This document shows positions 1-5,794 of a stretch of 5,831 bases of DNA, piece after piece (within the stretch, counting starts at the first letter, position 1; each line of letters starts with the position of its first letter). The position numbers were made by a program, and so were the translations under genes. This stretch comes from a bacterium (GTDB taxonomy: Bacteria > UBA9089 > CG2-30-40-21). The notes under the pieces are model-generated. The model saw only the letters and a list, made by a program, of their open reading frames with translations, had not been told where the DNA came from and did not search any database. The stretch covers positions 1 to 5,831 of the forward strand of contig JAHIZN010000028.1 of the NCBI GenBank assembly GCA_018814245.1, given 5' to 3'.

Positions 1-120
1 CATGGTTGTATCTATGAAGTTACACCCTTTGTGATTCTTTCTCTGTAAACAAGATTGACATGATTTGGTCTTGAGCATGACCCCAAGAAAAGTCGCTTAA
101 TAATTGAATTGAAAATTACG

Positions 121-290
121 ATTCACGGTGAACCAGCACACTATCGCACCCCTTCATCGCTAAACTAAGGGATAGAGGGCAACCACCGGGGGGTTGTCCA
201 TATAGCTTGATGAAAAAAGGATTGCGACGAAAATGACGGTGTCAGCAGCCTGCGTTTTCTATCCCCTTTCATTACACAAAAAGGAAGGAG
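121..290 (+). promoter_or_regulatory. Possible structured 5' leader of the ligase operon
   Basis: No gene is visible in bases 1-296, and this part is rich in pairing. TTCAC (122-126) and GTGAA (128-132) form an interrupted palindrome. GGGCAACC (177-184) pairs with GGTTGTCC (192-199), with one G-U. Bases 167-176 pair with 258-268 (ten pairs, C266 bulged), enclosing that hairpin. TGAC (234-237) pairs with GTCA (241-244). AAGGG (167-171) can instead pair with CCCTT (150-154), so two exclusive folds exist. The Shine-Dalgarno AAGGAG (285-290) lies six bases before the ATG and outside the main stem, so direct occlusion is not obvious. I do not recognise a known riboswitch class. Transcription through this region is assumed, because no convincing promoter was found in bases 1-120. 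Confidence 0.3.
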
Positions 291-296
291 AAAATC

Positions 297-2501
297 ATGT
301 CAACAAAAAAGCAACTCAATAAACTACCCGACTATTTCAACAAGACAATTGCCTTGTTGCTGTCCCTTCTTATCTTCATCGTCCCACTTTTCTTTGGGCT
401 AAACATGAACAGCCTTGACATCCAGAAGTTTGCCTGTTTTCATGTATTGCTTATTATCATCCTGTGGTTCTGGATAGCAGGAATAGTATTCAGTGGCGAG
501 ATACGGCTTAACTGGAATCCATTATGTTGGGCAGTGCTTGTTTATGTAGCGGTTAATATAGCGGCAACCGTATGTTCTGTTAACCCATGGGTTAGCTTTC
601 TGGGCTTTTATGGGCATCATGAGGGGCTTTTATCCTTAATTAGTTATGTGCTGATATTTTTCATTACCATCAATTTTATTGACAGGGCAAAGATACCCTG
701 GGTATTGAGTGCCATTACCCTTTCCTGCGTGGTTGCCGGGGCATATGGTGTTATTCAAAGGCTTGGGCTTGATCCTGTAAAATGGGAGCTGTTTAATAGC
801 GGTCGATGTCCTTCTACCTTTGGTAATCCGATTGGTTTTGGCAATTATCTCTCTTTTGGAATTATTGCTGGGTTTTGCCTGTATCTGTTTTCACTTGCCA
901 ACAAGCCTATATCACAGCCTGCTCCAAAGAAAAAAAAGATGGCAACAATATCATCAACAGCAACACCCAATCAAAATTTCAAATACATCTATCCTATATT
1001 CCTTATCCTCATGTACATTGGCTTTTGCACATCTCAGACCAGGTCGGCTTATCTTGGATTATTTGGCGGGTTGGTACTGATATGCGGCTTGTTCTGGAAG
1101 GCTTTTCTCAAAAAAGAGGTGCTGGTTATTGCCGGGATTATCTTTATTATTACCCTCGGGTTTAACCTTAACCCAGAAACATCCATATTCTTGAGATTTC
1201 AGCAGGCTGCAAACGAGATGATAACAAAAGCAACGCAACCAAAAGAGAAAATCGAGGGACAACTGTCAGAATCGCTGCCTTCAGCCGGACCAGCCAGATT
1301 TTTTATATGGAAGAGTGTGTATCGCATTGTCAAGGCAAACCCTATTCTTGGCACAGGGCTTGATACCCTTGGTATTGTCTACCCCCAATACAAATCCATT
1401 GAATCAGCCAGGGCAGAGGGTGCCTATGCAGTAGCTGCATCTGCCCACAATGAATTGCTGGATATTGCTGTGTCTTCTGGATTGACAGGGATATTATCTT
1501 ACCTTTGTTTGCTTGTTTTTCTCTGTATCCTCTGGATAAAGACATATCGAACCTTCCCTGACCAGAGGCTTTACCTTTGTGCCATGGGCGGCGGCATTAT
1601 TGCCCACCTTATCCAGAATCAACTCAGTCCTACCGGTGTTACTGACTCTTGTCCCTTCTGGGTAATGATGGGGCTGATAGTTTCATCTGCCGCAAATGAA
1701 CCACGGGTAATAAAACTGAACTGGCTGAATGATTGGTTGATAAAGATAATAGTCATGTCAGCTGCTATTGTTGGCGGGATAGCCTTTTTAATATGTATGG
1801 TTATTCGTCCATGTATTGCTGACTTTAATTATGAACAAGGCACGCTCTTGCAGGGAAATACAGAGATGGAACAGCAGGCCATTTATCGCTTTGAACGGGC
1901 AGTAAAATATAACCCCCATGAAATTCAGTACTTGCGAGAGGTGGCAGCGTTTTATATTAACAAGGCTCAGGCAAATCCACAAAAAGAAACCCTGGATACA
2001 ACAATCAAACGGGCACAAACCCTGATAAGATTCAACCCACATGATTCTGTGGGACATTGTATCATTGGTGCATCCTATTACCTTTTAAGCAAGATACAAG
2101 AGGCTTCGCTGGAGCAGGCATTAGCCCCATACCAGCAGGCAATCAAGGTTGACCCGCTCAACCCTGACCCGCATAACTGTTTAGGATTGGTTTACTTAGA
2201 GATGAAAGACTACAAAGGAGCAGTTAAAGAATTTAAGGATGCACTCAAGTCTGATATCAGCTATTCTGTAGCTCTGAATAACCTGCATCGTACCTACCTT
2301 GAGGAGGGGAAGATTGAGGAGGCAATAGCTGCCTACAAGGAACTGCTAAAAATAAATCAAGCTATTGGGAGCGTGCCGCTTCGGGAAAAATTGGTTGATG
2401 CATATTTAAGGTTGAGCAGGCAAATTGAGGCAAGAAAGGAATGTGAAGCCATAAAAAGGCTTGACCCTGGGAATTTGGTGATAAAGCAGGTGATTGGATA
2501 G
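297..2501 (+). CDS. O-antigen ligase family (Wzy_C) membrane protein with C-terminal TPR domain
   Basis: This is a polytopic inner-membrane protein of 734 aa, probably a glycan ligase or polymerase using undecaprenyl-linked substrate at the periplasmic face. About 13 hydrophobic segments are visible; nine precede a large loop (about 293-394). Wzy_C-type motifs are GNP (176-178), TSQTRSAYLG (245-254), RFFIW (334-338), NPILGTGLD (348-356) and AHNELLD (383-389). H384-N385 followed by G395 and G398 fits the WaaL signature H[NSQ]X9GXX[GTY]. A Lys-rich loop (KKKK, 211-214) is predicted cytoplasmic. By the positive-inside rule the last segment (481-503) places the tail in the periplasm. Residues 525-725 hold several degenerate TPR units, for example 607-639 and 640-673. 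The ATG follows AAGGAG by six bases. The family is clear. Whether it acts as O-antigen ligase, Wzy polymerase or PglL-like glycosyltransferase cannot be told from sequence alone. Confidence 0.9.
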   Translation: MSTKKQLNKLPDYFNKTIALLLSLLIFIVPLFFGLNMNSLDIQKFACFHVLLIIILWFWIAGIVFSGEIRLNWNPLCWAVLVYVAVNIAATVCSVNPWVSFLGFYGHHEGLLSLISYVLIFFITINFIDRAKIPWVLSAITLSCVVAGAYGVIQRLGLDPVKWELFNSGRCPSTFGNPIGFGNYLSFGIIAGFCLYLFSLANKPISQPAPKKKKMATISSTATPNQNFKYIYPIFLILMYIGFCTSQTRSAYLGLFGGLVLICGLFWKAFLKKEVLVIAGIIFIITLGFNLNPETSIFLRFQQAANEMITKATQPKEKIEGQLSESLPSAGPARFFIWKSVYRIVKANPILGTGLDTLGIVYPQYKSIESARAEGAYAVAASAHNELLDIAVSSGLTGILSYLCLLVFLCILWIKTYRTFPDQRLYLCAMGGGIIAHLIQNQLSPTGVTDSCPFWVMMGLIVSSAANEPRVIKLNWLNDWLIKIIVMSAAIVGGIAFLICMVIRPCIADFNYEQGTLLQGNTEMEQQAIYRFERAVKYNPHEIQYLREVAAFYINKAQANPQKETLDTTIKRAQTLIRFNPHDSVGHCIIGASYYLLSKIQEASLEQALAPYQQAIKVDPLNPDPHNCLGLVYLEMKDYKGAVKEFKDALKSDISYSVALNNLHRTYLEEGKIEEAIAAYKELLKINQAIGSVPLREKLVDAYLRLSRQIEARKECEAIKRLDPGNLVIKQVIG
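2488..2494 (+). promoter_or_regulatory. Ribosome binding site that sets the peptidase start
   Basis: AGGTGAT matches seven bases of the 16S anti-Shine-Dalgarno complement and ends eight bases before ATG at 2503. It lies within the last codons of the ligase gene, whose stop TAG is at 2499-2501. It supports ATG 2503 over the in-frame TTG at 2494, which would overlap this site, and it suggests translational coupling. Confidence 0.7.
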
Positions 2502-2502
2502 G

Positions 2503-3549
2503 ATGCAGTCAGGCAGCAAGCAATCAACCACAACCCTGAATAAGTGTTATTATTATGGCTTGGCAGCAGTTATTCTGATTATGCTGATTACCCCGATTAA
2601 TGTTGCGGCAGATAATCAATCAAATCCGTCTTTGCGAGAGACAAACAAGCAATCTATACAGACAAATACAGACTCAAAGGGATATATCTGGCAGACAATC
2701 ATTGGCAAGCATTTTGTTGTCGCCTTTACTGAGAAAGACCAACAAATAGCGAAAACTACCCTATCGATTGCCAATAATTTTCATTCGCAGATTAGGTTGC
2801 TGCTGGGTGATTATGCCATAAATAATCCGGTATATATCATCATTGCCCCATCCAGAGGAGTATTTGAAAATCTAAGCGGAATCGCAGAGAAATGGGCAGT
2901 TGGTCTGGCTGATAAAACCAATCGGATTGTTATTCTTTCCCCAAGAAGGTTTGGGGATAAATCAGAGATAGAGCGACTGATACGGCATGAATACACCCAC
3001 ATCTTATTAAATCAGTCAGCAAAAGGACATTTCTTGCCAAGATGGCTGAACGAAGGGTTGGCAATGCATTATGAGTCTGATGCCTGGCATATCCCGGATG
3101 ATATTCGATTGACTGAGGCATTCCTAACCCATTCCCTTCTTCCACTTGACCTGTTGAGTTGGTATTTTCCGTCTAATAGGAAAAGGGCAGAACTGGCATA
3201 TAGCCAGAGTTTAGATGTTGTAACCTACATCATAAAAGAGTATGGACATGAGAATCTTAACCAACTGATACGAGAGATTGCCAGTGGACATGATTTTGAT
3301 ACAGCCATGATAAACTCATTTGGCATTGATCCCCATTCACTTGAGACAGCATGGCATACATCCCTTGGCAGGCGATATAACTGGTTCTACCGTTTTACTG
3401 ATACTACCCTTATCTGGGCAGCACTGCCTATTATATGCATTATAGCCTATATCCGCAAGGTACGACAGGGAAAGAGGAAGAAGATGCAATGGGAGATTGA
3501 GGATGGGATAACTATAGATAATCACAGGAGAATTGATGACAGTTTATGA
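2503..3549 (+). CDS. Membrane-anchored HExxH metallopeptidase, peptidase MA-like family
   Basis: This is a probable zinc peptidase of 348 aa counted from ATG 2503. The gluzincin signature is HEYTH, with H162 and H166 as zinc ligands and E163 as general base. WLNEGLA follows, and E184 is the likely third ligand, 18 residues after the second His. The domain, about residues 65-290, fits the peptidase MA-like group (PF13485 type). An N-terminal hydrophobic segment (about 16-36, ending NVAAD) is a signal peptide or anchor. A second segment (about 302-317) is followed by a basic tail (RKVRQGKRKK), which points to a cytoplasmic C-terminus and a periplasmic catalytic domain. An in-frame TTG at 2494 would add three residues but lacks a proper ribosome site. 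The gene starts one base after the ligase stop, so the two are very probably one operon. The substrate is unknown; all catalytic residues are present. Confidence 0.85.
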   Translation: MQSGSKQSTTTLNKCYYYGLAAVILIMLITPINVAADNQSNPSLRETNKQSIQTNTDSKGYIWQTIIGKHFVVAFTEKDQQIAKTTLSIANNFHSQIRLLLGDYAINNPVYIIIAPSRGVFENLSGIAEKWAVGLADKTNRIVILSPRRFGDKSEIERLIRHEYTHILLNQSAKGHFLPRWLNEGLAMHYESDAWHIPDDIRLTEAFLTHSLLPLDLLSWYFPSNRKRAELAYSQSLDVVTYIIKEYGHENLNQLIREIASGHDFDTAMINSFGIDPHSLETAWHTSLGRRYNWFYRFTDTTLIWAALPIICIIAYIRKVRQGKRKKMQWEIEDGITIDNHRRIDDSL

Positions 3550-3560
3550 AAAAGAGGTTC

Positions 3561-3600
3561 TCGCAGAGATCGCAAAGGATTCGCAAAGAACGCAGAGGGA
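3561..3600. repeat. Degenerate ~10-nt tandem repeat (TCGCAAAGAA type)
   Basis: Four units follow each other: TCGCAGAGA (3561), TCGCAAAGGAT (3570), TCGCAAAGAA (3581) and CGCAGAGGGA (3591). The tract starts 11 bases after the peptidase stop codon. Tracts of this wording occur in intergenic DNA of several environmental bacteria (recalled, not checked). No coding role is seen. Confidence 0.6.
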
Positions 3601-3663
3601 GAGAGGAAAAGATGAGATTTTCGGTAGTGTCTGAATTAGGCTGAATATTAGTTATGTTGACAA

Positions 3664-3795
3664 TCAGAGGCAGGGACAAGCCCTGCAGCTACTCCATTGT
3701 CCTCTGCTGACATACGCAAGAGGCGACCACAAGGGTCGCAAGCTACAAGTCTCCACGAATAGCTGTAGCTGCAGGGCTTGTCCCTGCCCATCTGA
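3664..3795. repeat. Inverted-repeat element with internal hairpin between convergent genes
   Basis: Arms 3669-3692 and 3765-3788 are perfect 24-bp inverted repeats. Pairing continues outward between TCAGA (3664-3668) and TCTGA (3791-3795) after a two-base bulge. Each arm also folds on itself: GCAGGG-ACAAG-CCCTGC at 3670-3686, and its mirror on the right. The 72-nt spacer holds a third hairpin, GCGACC-ACAAG-GGTCGC (3723-3739), with the same loop. There is no ORF of note, so this could be a MITE or REP-like element. It might also act as a bidirectional terminator for the flanking convergent genes, but no T-run follows either arm. Confidence 0.8.
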
Positions 3796-3833
3796 ATTCT
3801 GAATTCTGACTCCTGACTCCTGATTTCTGAATA
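3792..3833. repeat. Heptanucleotide tandem repeat (CTGANNN)
   Basis: Six consecutive 7-base units read CTGAATT, CTGAATT, CTGACTC, CTGACTC, CTGATTT and CTGAATA. The tract ends ten bases before the stop codon of the minus-strand barrel gene. The same words CTGAATT and CTGAATA also occur on the far side of the inverted-repeat element, at 3631-3637 and 3641-3647. Confidence 0.75.
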
Positions 3834-3843
3834 CCTGAGATGT

Positions 3844-4713
3844 TCAAAACCTCATCAGTATTGAGACCCGATGGGAATGGTCAAGATCATAGTCTTCAAG
3901 TTTATTAAATGCATAATCCAATTGCCAGTTACGAAGGGAAAAACCTATGCCGGCAGATAGATTCCCCCTGTCTTCCCCTGCCCTGAGCCACATACCTTCT
4001 GCAACTTCAACCTCGCACCCGACATGATGCTGCAATGAATAATCTTTTTTCTCATTTACACCCTTTTTGGTATTAACATCTGCAGCCACAATCAACCGCT
4101 CATTGTATAGCTTGCTGGACAAACCAAACCTTACTGTTGCAGGGAATGATTCATCCTTGAGGTCAGCTAAAAAGTTTCGTAACAATAGTCCAATACCTAT
4201 TTGATTTTCCCCTTTTATAGGATAATTGTACAAAAGCCCCATATCACATCCAAATCCACCACCACTGTCAAGTGATGCATCCAGCCCAAACCGTTTTACA
4301 CTTATCCCGGCAGATAGCACTGATGTAAACTTATGGGCACCTGCAAGAATAAGGGTTGTCTCCTGCATTTTATTTTCTTTATACCTCGCATCCCTGCCCT
4401 CTTCAAGTTTTGCCATATTAGCAAGATAATTTATCCCAATAGCCCATTTATTGCCAAATGGCACAGCCAAGGACGAACATGATACACTTACGCCATCAAC
4501 ACCCATAGGCTTCAGGTATGCAAAACCAAACTCTTTTGATTTAACATTAATAAGCCCGGCTGGATTCCAGTACACAGCATTGGCATCGTCCACCACTGCT
4601 ACATACGCCCCACCCATACCCTGAGGCCGACACCCAATCTGCAGGTCAATAGGTGCAGCCTGCACATTGTTTACAGTCATCACCATTATCAAGCTAAATA
4701 CTATTCTTTTCAT
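3844..4713 (-). CDS. PorV/PorQ (UPF0164)-like outer-membrane beta-barrel protein
   Basis: This is a predicted outer-membrane barrel of 289 aa, the usual size for the group. A signal peptide (MKRIVFSLIMVMTVNNVQA, residues 1-19) has an A-A cleavage site. Residues 29-55 (RPQGMGGAYVAV, then DDANAVYWNPAGL) are the hallmark N-terminal motif of the PorV/UPF0164 family, which is FadL-like in fold. The rest is alternating, Gly-rich beta-strand sequence. The protein ends in HRVSILMRF with a terminal Phe, the classic barrel-assembly signal. ATG 4713 is chosen because a near-perfect Shine-Dalgarno lies seven bases upstream; a GTG at 4728 falls inside that site. The gene lies downstream of yajQ on the same strand, 91 nt away, and is convergent with the peptidase gene. 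In Bacteroidetes PorV serves type IX secretion, but nothing else here supports that, so the function stays open. Confidence 0.85.
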   Translation of the reverse strand: MKRIVFSLIMVMTVNNVQAAPIDLQIGCRPQGMGGAYVAVVDDANAVYWNPAGLINVKSKEFGFAYLKPMGVDGVSVSCSSLAVPFGNKWAIGINYLANMAKLEEGRDARYKENKMQETTLILAGAHKFTSVLSAGISVKRFGLDASLDSGGGFGCDMGLLYNYPIKGENQIGIGLLLRNFLADLKDESFPATVRFGLSSKLYNERLIVAADVNTKKGVNEKKDYSLQHHVGCEVEVAEGMWLRAGEDRGNLSAGIGFSLRNWQLDYAFNKLEDYDLDHSHRVSILMRF

Positions 4714-4720
4714 TTTTTTT

Positions 4721-4731
4721 ATCACCACCTT
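4721..4731 (-). promoter_or_regulatory. Strong ribosome binding site of the barrel gene
   Basis: On the minus strand the site reads AAGGTGGTGAT, one mismatch from the full anti-Shine-Dalgarno complement AAGGAGGTGAT. Seven A residues separate it from ATG 4713. It rules out the upstream GTG (4728), which is part of the site itself. Confidence 0.8.
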
Positions 4732-4755
4732 GTAATAATATGCAGATTGGTCGGA

Positions 4756-4804
4756 GCAGACCTATGTGTCTGCCCTGATTAAGGGCGAACACATAGGTTC
4801 GCCC
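4756..4804. repeat. Double palindrome with complementary loops between yajQ and the barrel gene
   Basis: Two hairpins stand side by side. GCAGAC (4756-4761) pairs with GTCTGC (4768-4773) around loop CTATGT. GGGCGAAC (4783-4790) pairs with GTTCGCCC (4797-4804) around loop ACATAG. The loops are exact reverse complements. Alternatively the whole region folds as one long hairpin: CCTATGTGT (4761-4769) with ACACATAGG (4789-4797), then GCCCT with AGGGC around GATTA. No T-run follows on either strand, so a simple terminator is unlikely. In a yajQ-barrel transcript it could affect RNA stability or partial termination (inference). Confidence 0.8.
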
Positions 4805-5302
4805 CTACCTGTAATTTATAAACTCCATATGTATGTCCAAGTCCTTCTCTTTAAGCATACTAATGACTGTCTGCAGATCGTCAATCTTATTAGCCCTCAC
4901 TCGCACCTGATCTTTTTGAATCCCTGCCTGAACCTTTATCTTTAAGTCTTTAATTATCTTCACTATTTCTTTTGCCTTATCCTGAGCAATCCCCTGTTGA
5001 AAGGTAATTACCTGCCTCACCGTGTTCCCTGCTGCTTTTTCTATCTTCCCATATTGAAGCGATTTCAAGGATACTTCCCGCTTGACTAATTTAGATTGAA
5101 GCACATCTATAACGGTTTTCATCTTATGTTCATCGTCTGAGATAAGCGTTACCTCAGATGCGTCCTTATTAAACTCTACGCTGCTTTTACTCCCCTTGAA
5201 ATCAAATCTCTGACTTATTTCTTTTATTGCCTGCTGTACAGAATTCATTACCTCTTGCAAATCAATTGTACTTACTATATCAAAAGAATGTTCATCTGCC
5301 AT
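4805..5302 (-). CDS. yajQ: YajQ family nucleotide-binding protein
   Basis: This is a small cytoplasmic protein of 165 aa, close to the usual ~163 aa of the YajQ/DUF520 family. It begins MADEHSFDIVSTIDLQEV, matching the conserved SFDIVS-DLQEV opening. RFDFKGS (32-38), VRVRANKIDDLQTVI (133-147) and the ending MEFINYR are family-typical. The fold is two ferredoxin-like domains. YajQ proteins bind nucleotides, and a Xanthomonas homologue is reported to bind c-di-GMP and act in gene regulation. Whether this one does is unknown. The start is ATG 5302, with GGAGGG five bases upstream; an in-frame upstream ATG at 5377 would add 25 residues not typical of the family and lacks support. The TAG stop directly abuts a palindromic repeat. 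The barrel gene follows on the same strand, so co-transcription is plausible. Confidence 0.95.
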   Translation of the reverse strand: MADEHSFDIVSTIDLQEVMNSVQQAIKEISQRFDFKGSKSSVEFNKDASEVTLISDDEHKMKTVIDVLQSKLVKREVSLKSLQYGKIEKAAGNTVRQVITFQQGIAQDKAKEIVKIIKDLKIKVQAGIQKDQVRVRANKIDDLQTVISMLKEKDLDIHMEFINYR

Positions 5303-5307
5303 TTTAT

Positions 5308-5313
5308 CCCTCC
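5308..5313 (-). promoter_or_regulatory. Ribosome binding site that sets the yajQ start
   Basis: On the minus strand GGAGGG is followed by ATAAA and then ATG 5302. This spacing, together with the family-typical N-terminus right after it, decides the start against the upstream ATG at 5377. Confidence 0.8.
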
Positions 5314-5502
5314 AAAAATTTGCAACCTGTTCATATAGAGAATTCACATCACAACAATTCATCGTTGGTAATGTCATGCTTATAATAATATCAACCCTTC
5401 AGGGCTATTGTTGTTTGTTTGATGGTATCCTTGAATAGAAGACATTTGATAATATTAGTGTCGTGTCAACTGTTAATTATCGCATAGTTAATTATGTATG
5501 GA
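5314..5502. other. Gene-free upstream region of yajQ
   Basis: No gene is supported here. Visible are a short palindrome CCCT-TC-AGGG (5395-5404) and a direct repeat GTTAATTAT at 5472-5480 and 5487-5495. A TTGACA on the minus strand (5464-5469) has no fitting -10 box at 16-18 bases. The yajQ promoter should lie here but I cannot place it. Confidence 0.5.
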
Positions 5503-5539
5503 CAGAGCCTGCCCCCTGCATTTGCAGGGGCAGGCTCTG
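5503..5539. repeat. Strong GC-rich hairpin
   Basis: CAGAGCCTGCCCC(C)TGCA (5503-5520) pairs with TGCAGGGGCAGGCTCTG (5523-5539): 17 base pairs with one bulged C and a very tight loop. TGCAGGGGG at 5544-5552 offers a competing partner for CCCCCTGCA (5512-5520). No T-run follows on either strand, so a REP-like element is more likely than a terminator. Confidence 0.75.
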
Positions 5540-5594
5540 CGAATGCAGGGGGTGACAGAGGTATTGCCTCCCCTGTTTCTGCCCCACCAAATAA

Positions 5595-5690
5595 GCGACC
5601 ACAAGGGTCGCAGCTACAAAGATTCCTACACACAACAATCGATCACATCGTAGCTGCAGGGTGCCAGGGGTGCTACCCCCTTGTTCCTGC
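5595..5690. repeat. Second copy of the 3723-3788 repeat, with an 18-nt insertion
   Basis: GCGACCACAAGGGTCGC (5595-5611) plus AGCTACAA repeats bases 3723-3748 with one missing A. GTAGCTGCAGGG (5650-5661) and CTTGTTCCTGC (5680-5690) match the right arm 3765-3787 with one mismatch, but are split by TGCCAGGGGTGCTACCCC (5662-5679), which itself holds GGGGT-GCT-ACCCC. GCAGCTAC (5610-5617) pairs with GTAGCTGC (5650-5657). The left arm of the first copy is absent here. Confidence 0.75.
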
Positions 5691-5706
5691 TTAACGGACA
5701 CCCACA

Positions 5707-5737
5707 AGAGGAGAGCCTCTCTGGCAGGGATGTCCCT
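5707..5737. repeat. Two small adjacent hairpins
   Basis: AGAGG-AGAG-CCTCT spans 5707-5720, and AGGGA-TG-TCCCT spans 5726-5737. The second is followed by AC, giving the same CTAC flank as the larger hairpins in this window. They look like short members or debris of the same repeat class. Confidence 0.45.
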
Positions 5738-5782
5738 ACAACAGCAATTCTCGGTGAACAATTGACCGTGCAACAATCTAAT

Positions 5783-5794
5783 ATTGTATACAAT
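5783..5794. promoter_or_regulatory. 12-bp perfect palindrome, possible operator
   Basis: ATTGTATACAAT is fully self-complementary. It lies upstream of a TTGACA at the window edge (5826-5831), and CAATTGAC occurs on both sides (5759-5766 and 5823-5830). The TGTATACA core is the kind of site bound by dimeric repressors such as GntR-type proteins. No regulator or downstream gene is in view, so this stays tentative. Confidence 0.3.

Noticed and set aside
1..3. Divergent gene starting at the left edge (CAT as minus-strand ATG)
   Set aside because: Only the start triplet would be in view and no ribosome site precedes it.
55..60. TTGACA as a -35 box for the ligase operon
   Set aside because: No acceptable -10 hexamer lies 16-18 bases downstream (tgaccc region).
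150..265. Known riboswitch (c-di-GMP-I or SAM-I) suggested by GGCAACC and the nearby GGGG run
   Set aside because: The required core words, such as GACGCAAAGC for c-di-GMP-I or the kink-turn segment for SAM-I, are missing.
1059..2057. Minus-strand ORFs inside the ligase gene
   Set aside because: They are antisense shadows of a well-supported gene and have no recognisable domains.
2494..2502. TTG 2494 as start of the peptidase
   Set aside because: It overlaps the ribosome site AGGTGAT, and ATG 2503 has proper spacing.
3561..3833. CRISPR array
   Set aside because: The repeats are 7-10 bases long without unique spacers, and no cas gene is near.
4714..4728. GTG 4728 as start of the barrel protein
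   Set aside because: It lies within the near-perfect Shine-Dalgarno that serves ATG 4713, which opens a normal signal peptide.
5303..5377. N-terminal extension of YajQ by 25 residues from ATG 5377
   Set aside because: YajQ proteins start right before SFDIVS, and a strong ribosome site precedes ATG 5302. The extension has no family support.
5464..5469. Minus-strand TTGACA as yajQ -35 box
   Set aside because: The hexamer at 17-base spacing is AATGTC; the AT-rich word nearby is too close.
5492..5776. Overlapping short ORFs on both strands in the right gene-free region
   Set aside because: They run through hairpins and repeats, have low-complexity or Cys/Gln-rich translations, and lack ribosome sites.
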